Source: Burkholderiales bacterium (lineage in GTDB: Bacteria; Pseudomonadota; Gammaproteobacteria; Burkholderiales; Usitatibacteraceae). From it: DNA of 32,098 nucleotides. Every line of letters starts with the position of its first letter. The first letter of the stretch is position 1. The DNA is taken from assembly GCA_014378085.1 (NCBI GenBank), contig JACMOJ010000528.1:1-32098 (forward strand), given 5' to 3'. A model generated the notes under the pieces. It was given only the letters and a program-made list of their open reading frames with translations. It did not search any database and was not told the DNA's origin. Shown here piece after piece: positions 8,365 through 14,949 of this stretch. The translations under genes were made by a program, and so were the position numbers.

Positions 8365-9081
8365 CTAGGCCGCTTCACCAAGATACGCTTCGCGCACACG
8401 CGGATCAGTGAGTAGCGACCGCGACGCCCCTTCAAAACTAATCACGCCACCGTCCATCACGTAAGCGCGATGGCTGACCTGCAACGCGAGCTTGGCGTTT
8501 TGCTCGATCAGCAGAATGGTGACGCCACTGGCGGCGACTTCGCGAACAACCGAAAATATTTTTTTTACCATGATCGGCGCAAGCCCCATGGACGGCTCGT
8601 CGAGCAACAACAACTTGGGCCGCGACATCAGCGCGCGCGATATTGCCAACATTTGCTGCTCGCCACCGGAAAGCGTGCCCGCAGTTTGTTTCGCACGCTC
8701 CTTCAATCTCGGAAAACGTTGATAGGCGATTTCCATATCGCTGGCGATACCTGCCTTGTCGTTGCGACAATAGGCACCCATTGCCAGATTCTCTTCAATC
8801 GTAAGGCCGGGGAACACACCGCGACCTTCCGGCACCAAGGCCAAGCCCTGCTGTGCTATCCGATGCGGCGCTGCGCCCACGAGAGTTTTGCCCTGGTACA
8901 AAATATCGCCCGAGGTAGGTTTTAACAATCCGCTGATGGCTTTTAACGCGGTAGTTTTTCCCGCACCGTTCGCACCGATTAACGTGACGAGTTCGCCCTC
9001 ATCAACGTGCATAGTGATGCCCTTTACGGCTTTAATTCCGCCGTAGCCAATGTGGACGTCGTTTAGCGCTAATAGGCACAT
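8365..9081 (-). CDS. livF: Branched-chain amino-acid ABC transporter ATP-binding protein LivF
   Basis: This is one of the two ATPases that power LIV-type uptake through LivHM at the inner membrane; 238 residues, normal length. Walker A is GANGAGKTT, the signature is LSGGEQQ, Walker B is LLLLDEPSMGL, and the H-loop is replaced by LLIEQNA as usual in LivF. I take ATG at 9081 as start because it begins MCLLALNDVHIGYGG, which aligns with LivF N termini. Longer in-frame extensions give only basic, non-homologous residues. GGGATGG lies upstream of this ATG. An almost identical copy of its first codons sits 149 bases upstream at the original livG-overlapping position (see the leader ORF entry), so the present start appears secondary. 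Confidence 0.93.
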   Translation of the reverse strand: MCLLALNDVHIGYGGIKAVKGITMHVDEGELVTLIGANGAGKTTALKAISGLLKPTSGDILYQGKTLVGAAPHRIAQQGLALVPEGRGVFPGLTIEENLAMGAYCRNDKAGIASDMEIAYQRFPRLKERAKQTAGTLSGGEQQMLAISRALMSRPKLLLLDEPSMGLAPIMVKKIFSVVREVAASGVTILLIEQNAKLALQVSHRAYVMDGGVISFEGASRSLLTDPRVREAYLGEAA

Positions 9082-9212
9082 CGTTATATCCATCCCGGGC
9101 ATGGTTCGTCGACTCGGCCTATCAGATCCCCGCCTCGCGGGGCCCCTCCTCTTATGCCTCGCGTCGATCCCTCGCCGGCTTTCATTCCGCCGCAGCCAAT
9201 GTGGACATTGTT
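9027..9212 (-). repeat. Direct duplication of the livF 5' end
   Basis: Bases 9027-9063 and 9176-9212 match at 33 of 37 positions in the same orientation, offset by 149 bp. Both encode the (N)VHIG-x-GG-x-KA start region of LivF. The DNA between them has no similarity to livF and contains a strong GC hairpin. The four differences indicate that the duplication is not very recent or that one copy is drifting. Confidence 0.85.
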
Positions 9213-9230
9213 GAGGCTCGACAAGCTCAT
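9084..9230 (-). CDS. 48-codon leader ORF: orphaned original start of livF
   Basis: The ORF begins with an ATGA overlap with the livG stop, exactly where livF normally starts in such operons. Its first 18 residues ([18 protein letters not shown]) repeat the LivF N terminus (NDVHIGYGGIKA). It then continues into unrelated GEGSTRGIRGGAPRGG-type sequence and stops at TAA 9086-9084. The true livF ATG (9081-9079) follows after only two bases, an arrangement that would allow termination-reinitiation coupling. It is probably a by-product of an insertion or duplication rather than a selected peptide. Whether it is translated is inferred from overlap geometry. Confidence 0.55.
   Translation of the reverse strand: MSLSSLNNVHIGCGGMKAGEGSTRGIRGGAPRGGDLIGRVDEPCPGWI
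9103..9170. repeat. REP-like imperfect hairpin in the livG-livF junction
   Basis: CCCCGC-CTC-GCGGGG (9128-9142) is a 6-bp GC stem with a 3-nt loop. It is flanked by loosely complementary arms around 9103-9125 and 9151-9170 (tcgtcgac... / ...cgtcgatcc). The size and shape resemble an intergenic palindromic element, and it occupies the DNA inserted between the two livF start copies. Its family is not identified. Confidence 0.45.
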
Positions 9231-10009
9231 GCTGCAACCTCGCTCTCAACGTCGGCACCGAGATAGGCTTCGATCACCTTCGGGTCGCGCTGCACGTCTG
9301 CCGGTATCCCTTCGGCAATCTTCTTGCCGTAGTCGAGCACCGCCATTCGGTCACAAAGTCCCATCACAAGTTTTACATCGTGCTCGATCAACAGCACCGT
9401 GACGCCGCGTTGACGGATCGATTCAATCAGACCGCGTAATGCCACCTTTTCGGTTGCATTCATGCCAGCCGCAGGCTCATCAAGCGCCAACAACTTTGGA
9501 TCGGTCGCCAACGCTCTTGCGATCTCGAGTCGCCGTTGATCACCATAAGAAAGATGTTTAGCCACGTCGTTGGCGCGGTGATCGATCTGCACAAACTTGA
9601 GCAAATCATGCGCACGCTCTTCGATCGCTGCCTCCTCGATTCGTGTTGCGCGATTGCGCAACATCGCACCAAACACACCGGCCTTGGTTCGCACGTGTCG
9701 CCCCACCATCACATTCTCGATGGCGGAAAGATTTTGGAACAACCGAATATTCTGAAACGTCCGCGCAATGCCACGCCGAGCAATGCGATCCGGCGTCATG
9801 TTTTCGAGGGTCTCGCCATCAAACTTTATGGTGCCCGCGTTGTGCTGATAGAGACCGGTGATGACATTGAACATCGTGGTCTTGCCCGCGCCATTGGGGC
9901 CGATGAGACCGAAGATATGCCCGGCTTCTACGCTAAAGGACACTTCCAAAAGGGCGGTCAGGCCACCAAATTGTTTGGTGACACTGGTGATTTCAAGAAT
10001 CGCACTCAT
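9227..10009 (-). CDS. livG: Branched-chain amino-acid ABC transporter ATP-binding protein LivG
   Basis: This is the second ATPase of the LIV transporter, 260 residues. Walker A is GPNGAGKTT, the signature is [15 protein letters not shown], and Walker B is [12 protein letters not shown], where the A-A-G-M-N variant is typical of LivG. It has the H-loop [23 protein letters not shown] and the LivG-specific insert with RTFQNIRLF and MTVIENVMVG-like sequence ([12 protein letters not shown]). Its start overlaps the livM stop by four bases. Its stop overlaps the ATG of the short leader ORF that marks the ancestral livF start. Confidence 0.96.
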   Translation of the reverse strand: MSAILEITSVTKQFGGLTALLEVSFSVEAGHIFGLIGPNGAGKTTMFNVITGLYQHNAGTIKFDGETLENMTPDRIARRGIARTFQNIRLFQNLSAIENVMVGRHVRTKAGVFGAMLRNRATRIEEAAIEERAHDLLKFVQIDHRANDVAKHLSYGDQRRLEIARALATDPKLLALDEPAAGMNATEKVALRGLIESIRQRGVTVLLIEHDVKLVMGLCDRMAVLDYGKKIAEGIPADVQRDPKVIEAYLGADVESEVAA

Positions 10010-11100
10010 GCCGCGCCTCCTGCATCATCCCTCGCCAGCTCGCGCTTACGAACCACAGACGGCAATAATCCGGCGGGGCGGTATAACATCATGATGACCA
10101 TCGCAAAACCGAACAGCAGCATTCGCAATACATCGGCTTCAATGATTTGCCGGCCAAACAACGCATGCTGTGCCGGCTCCACCGTATAACGTAGCACTTC
10201 AGGCATAAACGACAGGAGCAACGCGCCCAGCACCACACCCCAGATATTGCCCATCCCGCCCAACACCACCATCGCCAAAATCATCACCGATTCGGTGAGC
10301 GTAAAGCTTTCTGGACTGATGAAGCCCTGAATGGAGGAGAACACACCACCGGCAATACCGCCGAACGACGCACCCATCGCAAACGCGAGTAGCTTCAGGT
10401 TGGTCGTGTTGATTCCCATTGATCGCGCCGCGAGTTCATCTTCACGAATCGCCTCCCATGCTCGGCCGATACGGGAATTTTGCAAACGCAAATTGATGAT
10501 GATGACGACGATCAGAATCGCCAGCAGGAAGAAATAATATTTGATTTGGCCATTAAGGGCGTAGTCGCCGATGCGCGTGGTGCGGCCAAAATCCAAGCCG
10601 AACAACTTTATGGAGTCGATCGTTGCAATGCCCTTGGGGCCGTTGGTGAGATTAATCGGTTCGGAGAGATTATTCATAAAGATCCGGATAATCTCGCCAA
10701 AACCCAGCGTGACAATGGCGAGGTAGTCGCCGCGAAGCTTAAGTGTTGGCGCACCGAGCATGATGCCGAACAAACACGCAACCAGCGCACCGATGGGCAG
10801 GATAATCCAGAATGGCAAGTGGATGCCAAAGTGTGGTGACGCGAGTAGTGCATAGACATACGCGCCGACGGCAAAAAACGCGATGTACCCAAGGTCCAAC
10901 AAACCGGCAAAACCGACCACAATATTTAAGCCCAGCGATAACAACACAAACAAAATGGCGAAATTAGTGAGGCGCACCCAAGCAGTGCCGGCCATATTGA
11001 GTACAAACGGCAAGGCCACCAAGGCAATGACAATCATCGCGACACCAATGGTGAGTACCAGTGGGCTCTTGCGCAAATGTTGCGGCAGATAAGAGGTCAT
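10006..11100 (-). CDS. livM: Branched-chain amino-acid ABC transporter permease LivM
   Basis: This inner-membrane permease has 364 residues and about ten hydrophobic segments. Family landmarks are [52 protein letters not shown] and [52 protein letters not shown]. The R-x-GRAW-x-AIREDE-x-AA segment is the cytoplasmic EAA-like loop that contacts the ATPases. The C-terminal tail [19 protein letters not shown] is charged. It is separated from livH by 170 bases of repeat-like DNA, the only long gap inside the operon apart from the livK-livH junction. The ribosome-binding site upstream of the ATG is weak. Confidence 0.95.
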   Translation of the reverse strand: MTSYLPQHLRKSPLVLTIGVAMIVIALVALPFVLNMAGTAWVRLTNFAILFVLLSLGLNIVVGFAGLLDLGYIAFFAVGAYVYALLASPHFGIHLPFWIILPIGALVACLFGIMLGAPTLKLRGDYLAIVTLGFGEIIRIFMNNLSEPINLTNGPKGIATIDSIKLFGLDFGRTTRIGDYALNGQIKYYFFLLAILIVVIIINLRLQNSRIGRAWEAIREDELAARSMGINTTNLKLLAFAMGASFGGIAGGVFSSIQGFISPESFTLTESVMILAMVVLGGMGNIWGVVLGALLLSFMPEVLRYTVEPAQHALFGRQIIEADVLRMLLFGFAMVIMMLYRPAGLLPSVVRKRELARDDAGGAA

Positions 11101-11270
11101 ATTGGTTTCGTTAGAGGTGTGCGGGTGACGTACGAGTAACGCGACGCGGCGTCGCGAGCGCAGCCGAGGCTAGGCGCGCTGAGGCGAGCCACCGGAATGT
11201 ACAAACGGGTACATGACGATGGCGAGCCGAAGTGCAACACCGCATCGGCAAGCGCAGTAGCCCATTGATA
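11101..11270. repeat. Repeat-like structured element between livH and livM
   Basis: This 170-bp non-coding stretch inside the operon has a central inverted repeat, atgtac (11197-11202) / gtacat (11209-11214), with a 6-nt spacer. It also has imperfect outer inverted arms gacgcggcgtcgc (11143-11155) and gcaacaccgcatc (11234-11246), 10 of 13 complementary. It is rich in gcgag motifs, like the element in hemF. The common plan is inverted ends, a central GTA..TAC palindrome around aacg, and gcgag/gaag segments. I infer the same class of dispersed element. No ORF with coding character was found. Confidence 0.5.
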
Positions 11271-12269
11271 CTAGGCACGGTCCGAGACCCGTTCACCGAG
11301 TAGCCCCTGCGGCCGAAACACCAGCACCAAGATGAGCACGATAAAGGCAAAGACATCTTTATAACTCGAGCCAAACACGGCCATATTGTTGTTGGCCTCA
11401 CATAATCCACTGAAACCCGGCAGGAACTTATTTAGCGTGCAAACGTTTGTCAGGTCGCCCATATATCCTGCGCCGAAGGCCTCGATTAACCCGATCAAAA
11501 TGCCGCCGAGCACCGCACCACCTAGATTGCCGATGCCACCCAACACTGCCGCGCAGAACGCTTTCAGACCCAGCAGAAATCCCATCTGGTAATGCGCAAT
11601 GCCGTAATAGCTGCCGATCATGACTCCAGCGATCGCACCGAGGCCAGCTCCCACGACGAAGGTGAACGAAATAACGTAGTTGGGCGAGACGCCCATCAGC
11701 CCAGCCACATCGGGGCGCTGTGAGACGGCGCGCATGGCAATGCCGATACGCGTTTTGTACACCAGCGCGATTAACGCCGCCATCATTGCAATCGACAACA
11801 CCATGATGCCAATTTGCACATTGGTAATCGTCGCCGCCGTTTCCGAGCTGGATAACGCGAATGATTGCGTCTTCACGATTTGCGGAAACGGAATGTAGTT
11901 ACGACCCCAGATGAGGAGTGCCAAGTGTTGCAGAATCATCGACACACCAATGGCCGTGATCAATGGTGCCAAACGCGGCGCACTGCGCAGCGGCCGGTAA
12001 GCAACGCGCTCAACCAAATACCCGACTGCCATACAAGCTGGAATGGCGGCGAGCACGGCAATGACCACAATTGCCAGCGGCGGCACGCCCGACCCCGCCA
12101 ACCCCAGAATGACCGACATCGCAACCATTGCGCCGATCATCACCACTTCGCCATGCGCAAAATTAATGAGCTGAATAATGCCATACACCATGGTATAGCC
12201 GAGCGCCACCACGGCATAAACGCAACCAAGGGTGAGACCATTCACGAGCTGCTGCAAAAAGACATCCAT
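11271..12269 (-). CDS. livH: Branched-chain amino-acid ABC transporter permease LivH
   Basis: The first permease subunit of the LIV transporter has 332 residues and about eight membrane segments. Typical features are the start MDVFLQQLVNGLTLGCVYAVVALGYTMVYGIIQLINFAHGEVVMIGAM, then LVERVAYRPLRSAPRLAPLITAIGVSMILQ, and the cytoplasmic loop KTRIGIAMRAVSQRPDVAGLMGVSPNYVISFTFVVGAGLGAIAGVM. An insert GDLTNVCTLNKFLPGFSGLCEANNNMAVFGSSYKDVFAF near the C terminus forms a periplasmic or loop region with two cysteines. The C terminus FRPQGLLGERVSDRA is canonical. It follows livK across a strong hairpin. Confidence 0.95.
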   Translation of the reverse strand: MDVFLQQLVNGLTLGCVYAVVALGYTMVYGIIQLINFAHGEVVMIGAMVAMSVILGLAGSGVPPLAIVVIAVLAAIPACMAVGYLVERVAYRPLRSAPRLAPLITAIGVSMILQHLALLIWGRNYIPFPQIVKTQSFALSSSETAATITNVQIGIMVLSIAMMAALIALVYKTRIGIAMRAVSQRPDVAGLMGVSPNYVISFTFVVGAGLGAIAGVMIGSYYGIAHYQMGFLLGLKAFCAAVLGGIGNLGGAVLGGILIGLIEAFGAGYMGDLTNVCTLNKFLPGFSGLCEANNNMAVFGSSYKDVFAFIVLILVLVFRPQGLLGERVSDRA

Positions 12270-12306
12270 CGACGGATATTAGCTTATGGGTTGCGGTTAA
12301 TCACAA

Positions 12307-12340
12307 AACAAAACGGCACCGTCACCGGTGCCGTTTTGTT
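12307..12340 (-). terminator. Strong intercistronic stem-loop between livK and livH
   Basis: The 15-bp perfect inverted repeat has arms at 12307-12321 and 12326-12340 with a 4-nt loop. Read in the minus (transcribed) direction it is followed by a broken T-rich run (ttgttttgtga). This position, after the binding-protein gene and before the permeases, fits a partial terminator or an mRNA-stabilising stem that raises livK expression above livHMGF. Confidence 0.7.
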
Positions 12341-12354
12341 CGTCAGTGAAGTGT

Positions 12355-13635
12355 TTATTTCTTTGGCGCTTCTACTGGCTTCGCTGCGGCGGGTGCCGGG
12401 GCGACAGCCGGTGCCGGTGCGGTGGTGGCAGGGGCGGGGGCAGCTTCAAACTTCGTTGCCACACCGTTCTTGATGATCGAGACCGGATCAATCTTGCCGT
12501 CTCTACCCAAGAAAATGGTGATTTCGGCGTCTTTGCGGTCACCCTTGGCGTCAAATTCCACCTTGCCGGTAGCACCGGTAAAGCTGACGTTGAACAGTTC
12601 TGGAGTGAACTTGGTTGGGTCTACTGAGTTGGCTTTTTTCATCGCCTCCACTACTGCCAGCGTCGCGTCGTAGAAGTACGGCGCGTATTGCAGCACGTCG
12701 GTCTTAAATTTCGCCTTGAAGCCATCGGTGAACTCTTTTGATGCGGCGGACGCAGGCAGCCCAGCTTGTGAGCACACTAGGCCGTTTGCGGCGTCACCTG
12801 CCAACTTAAACATCTCGTTGGTACAAGCGCCATCGCCGAAGGTAAAGGTTGCCTTGATACCCAGTTCACGCGCTTGTTTGAGCATTGGCCCACCGGTTTG
12901 ATCCATTCCGCCGTAGAAAATTACGTCAGGATTTCTCGCCTTAATCTTGGTAAGAATGGCTTTGAAGTCGGTTTCGGTATCAGTGGTCTGTTCGTTGGCA
13001 ATAATGCTCACCTTGCGTGCCTTCAAGGTCTTTTCAACTTCCTTGGCCAGCCCTTCGCCGTACGCGGTTTTATCATGCGCAATGGCAACTTTTTTGCCTT
13101 TCAATTCGCCCGCGATGTAGGCGGCAATTGCCGGACCTTGTTGATCGTCACGAGCCACGGTACGGAATACGGTCTTCAGGCCGCGTTCGGTAATCGCTGT
13201 ATCCGTCGCCGAACCAGAAACAGTCGGGATGCCGGCTTTGTCGTAAATCTCAGACGCCGGGATAGTCACGCCCGAATTCAAATGCCCGATCACGGCAGCG
13301 ACCTTGGCGTCGACTAACTGCTGCGCAATGGTGGTACCGACTTTTGGATCACCTTCGTCGTCTTTGCTGATCATCTCGAGCTTCAGCAGTTTGCCGTCGA
13401 TCTTGATCTTTTTGGCATTGGTTTGATCAATTGCGAGCGCAACGCCGTTTTCATCGTCCTTACCCAGATGCGGGGTTTTCTTGGTTAACGGACCAGCGTG
13501 AGCAATTTTCACGACAACGGTTGGCTCGGCGAGCGCAGCCGGTTTCGCTGGCTCAACTTTTGGCTCTTCTTTGCCACAACCAACGACACCCGCAGCTAGC
13601 AATGCGGCAAAGACGAGTTTGTATGAGTTTTTCAT
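12355..13635 (-). CDS. livK: Branched-chain amino-acid ABC transporter substrate-binding lipoprotein
   Basis: This is the extracytoplasmic binding protein of the LIV transporter, 426 residues from ATG 13635, chosen because GGAG lies 8 bases upstream and a lipoprotein signal follows (KNSYKLVFAALLAAGVVGC, cysteine at about residue 20). The type I periplasmic binding fold is recognised by VKIAHAGPLTK at the start of lobe I, NGVALAIDQTNAK, AVIGHLNSGVTIPASEIYDKAGIPTVSGSATDTAITERGLKTVFRTVARDDQQGPAIAAYI, KKVAIAHDKTAYGEG and DVIFYGGMDQTGGPMLKQARELG. An unusual alanine/proline-rich tail of about 35 residues (KFEAAPAPATTAPAPAVAPA... ending in KPVEAPKK) follows the usual end of the fold. A sigma70-like promoter lies about 200 bases upstream. 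Confidence 0.93.
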   Translation of the reverse strand: MKNSYKLVFAALLAAGVVGCGKEEPKVEPAKPAALAEPTVVVKIAHAGPLTKKTPHLGKDDENGVALAIDQTNAKKIKIDGKLLKLEMISKDDEGDPKVGTTIAQQLVDAKVAAVIGHLNSGVTIPASEIYDKAGIPTVSGSATDTAITERGLKTVFRTVARDDQQGPAIAAYIAGELKGKKVAIAHDKTAYGEGLAKEVEKTLKARKVSIIANEQTTDTETDFKAILTKIKARNPDVIFYGGMDQTGGPMLKQARELGIKATFTFGDGACTNEMFKLAGDAANGLVCSQAGLPASAASKEFTDGFKAKFKTDVLQYAPYFYDATLAVVEAMKKANSVDPTKFTPELFNVSFTGATGKVEFDAKGDRKDAEITIFLGRDGKIDPVSIIKNGVATKFEAAPAPATTAPAPAVAPAPAAAKPVEAPKK

Positions 13636-14041
13636 AGACAGCTCCAAGGGTAAATTTCGAAATTTCTGGTGGGAATTGATCTCAAAACGCCCTGCCGCAC
13701 GCGCCTTTAGGCTTGCCATCCAGACGCCATATTGGGCGACGGATTAAAGCGGAAAAGAAACTTACAGTGGGATAAATCGACAGAAAGCGCAAACGCGCTC
13801 CCTAACAGCGCAGACTGGCCTTACAGATATGTATTATGCTGACGGCAAAAATTACTTGTCAATCTTAACCGTTGCCAAAGATCGCAATACGGTGTTGGCA
13901 CCACAGCCCCACGCAGAGGGCCGCGCTCCGGCTTCGGCAGTGGCGGCGTGGGCGACGGCGCTGGCAGAATTAGCCCTCGCGCCCGCGCCCCGCAAGTCAA
14001 ACGGTTGGGGGAATTTTCGACGACAGCGTCGATGAAAGCGA
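13636..14041. other. Intergenic region upstream of livK and beyond the cytochrome c gene
   Basis: This 406-base stretch holds the livK promoter and leader. The leader contains short inverted words such as agcgcaaacgcgct but no recognised riboswitch. The part from about 13880 to 14040 is GC-rich without coding signs, and a plus-strand ORF there (13829-14035) has no ribosome-binding site or recognisable domain. Confidence 0.6.
13833..13862 (-). promoter_or_regulatory. Sigma70-like promoter for the liv operon
   Basis: On the minus strand TTGACA (13862-13857) is followed after 18 bases by CATAAT (13838-13833). It is correctly oriented about 200 bases upstream of the livK ATG. The -35 is a perfect consensus and the -10 matches 5 of 6. 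Confidence 0.65.
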
Positions 14042-14380
14042 CTATTTTTTGACCGGTGGCATGTCGAGCACCGCTTTCACCATTTTTTGAATATCGGCGT
14101 CAGGGACATGCCCGTGCGGCGGCATTGGCACTGGACCATAAACCCCCGCGCCACCCGCCTTTACCTTTGCCGCCAGCTTTGCGGTTGCGGCCTTTGCATC
14201 CTTTTTGTAACTATCGCGGTATTTGTCCGCCACGTCTTGGTATGCAGGTCCTACCAGCTTTTTGTTATCCGCGTGACAAGCCGTGCAGGCATATTTTTTA
14301 TGCAGTTCATTGACCGCCAAGGCATGGGTCGCCGCAAATAGACTTAAGCCAGCAATGATGGCGGTACGGAGACGGTTCAT
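14042..14380 (-). CDS. Small periplasmic cytochrome c (class I, c551/c5-like)
   Basis: This is a 112-residue secreted monoheme cytochrome. A signal peptide (MNRLRTAIIAGLSLFAATHALA) precedes the mature protein. The heme site is C32-T-A-C35-H36, and the distal methionine is M86 in GVYGPVPMPPHG, the loop typical of c551-type proteins. KLVGPAYQDVADKY is the usual segment after the heme. It probably carries electrons between periplasmic donors and a terminal oxidase or peroxidase; the partner is not shown by neighbours. The ATG at 14380 is preceded by a duplicated ribosome-binding motif, two AAGGAAC words 10 bases apart. An upstream in-frame extension would destroy the signal peptide and is rejected. 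Confidence 0.9.
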   Translation of the reverse strand: MNRLRTAIIAGLSLFAATHALAVNELHKKYACTACHADNKKLVGPAYQDVADKYRDSYKKDAKAATAKLAAKVKAGGAGVYGPVPMPPHGHVPDADIQKMVKAVLDMPPVKK

Positions 14381-14721
14381 GAGTGTTCCTTTTGTTCCTT
14401 TTTGTTGGTGAGACCGACATGACGTTTGAGCGGCATATGGGTTGACTCTTTGGCGTTGACTGTTTGGCGACACTTTCCCAAACAATGGCACATCACCCGC
14501 CACGTCAGCTCCTGTTGGCGCGGTTAGGTTAGGCTAGGTAAGTGCGTGGCTATGCGCGGTGCCCCACCGACCTCAGGTGAACGTAAGATTGTGCTAACTT
14601 ATCGACTGCCACGCTGCATTTGCCGCAACGCTCGGTCATGGAGGCAATTCCGCTTCCCCGTTCGATTCGCCCTGTCGCGACGACGATTTTGGGCCACGCA
14701 AATTATCTCATTGAGGTCGCT
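14381..14721. other. Divergent intergenic region with a tandem 14-mer
   Basis: This 341-base region lies between the divergently transcribed cytochrome c and Trp-rich protein genes. It contains the tandem 14-mer at 14441-14468 and a ggttaggttaggctagg run near 14523. I see no convincing -10/-35 pair and no further gene. Confidence 0.55.
14441..14468. repeat. Tandem direct repeat of 14 bases
   Basis: gttgactctttggc (14441-14454) is followed at once by gttgactgtttggc (14455-14468), 13 of 14 identical. It lies about 60-90 bases upstream of the cytochrome c start and could be a binding-site pair or a slippage product. Confidence 0.6.
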
Positions 14722-14949
14722 ATGTTTCTTGCCATCATTGCCGTCATCATCCTGATCATGAAAATCGCCGACATCAACCCAGTCGCTAATTGGTCATGGT
14801 TTTATGTCCTGCTACCGTTCGCCCTACTCGCCTTTTGGTGGGAGTTTGTCTCGAAGTGGATTGGCTGGGATAAACGCAATGCCGAGAAAAAAATGGCAGA
14901 CGATATGAAAAAGGCGGCTGAAACGAAGAAGAAAAATCGCGGCTTCTAA
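14722..14949 (+). CDS. Small Trp-rich membrane protein
   Basis: A 75-residue protein with two N-terminal hydrophobic segments (MFLAIIAVIILIMKIADI, then NWSWFYVLLPFALLAFWWEFVSKWIGWDKR) and a highly charged, lysine-rich C-terminal tail (KKMADDMKKAAETKKKNRGF). Tryptophans cluster around the second segment. This matches a family of small Trp-rich proteins known from Betaproteobacteria, whose function is unknown. ATG at 14722 is chosen because GAGG sits 6 bases upstream and the longer ORF from 14620 adds non-homologous basic sequence. Its stop overlaps the convergent amidase stop by four bases. Confidence 0.8.
   Translation: MFLAIIAVIILIMKIADINPVANWSWFYVLLPFALLAFWWEFVSKWIGWDKRNAEKKMADDMKKAAETKKKNRGF

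Noticed and set aside
8365..9258. LivF read from an upstream start as a 297-residue protein
   Set aside because: The extra 59 residues are basic and non-homologous and come from another frame of the inserted DNA; ATG 9081 aligns with LivF N termini.
13636..13719. Longer livK start adding MASLKARAAGRFEIN...
   Set aside because: It would bury the lipoprotein signal; ATG 13635 has GGAG at proper spacing.
13829..14035. 68-codon plus-strand ORF upstream of livK
   Set aside because: No ribosome-binding site, no recognisable domain, and it overlaps the livK promoter on the other strand.
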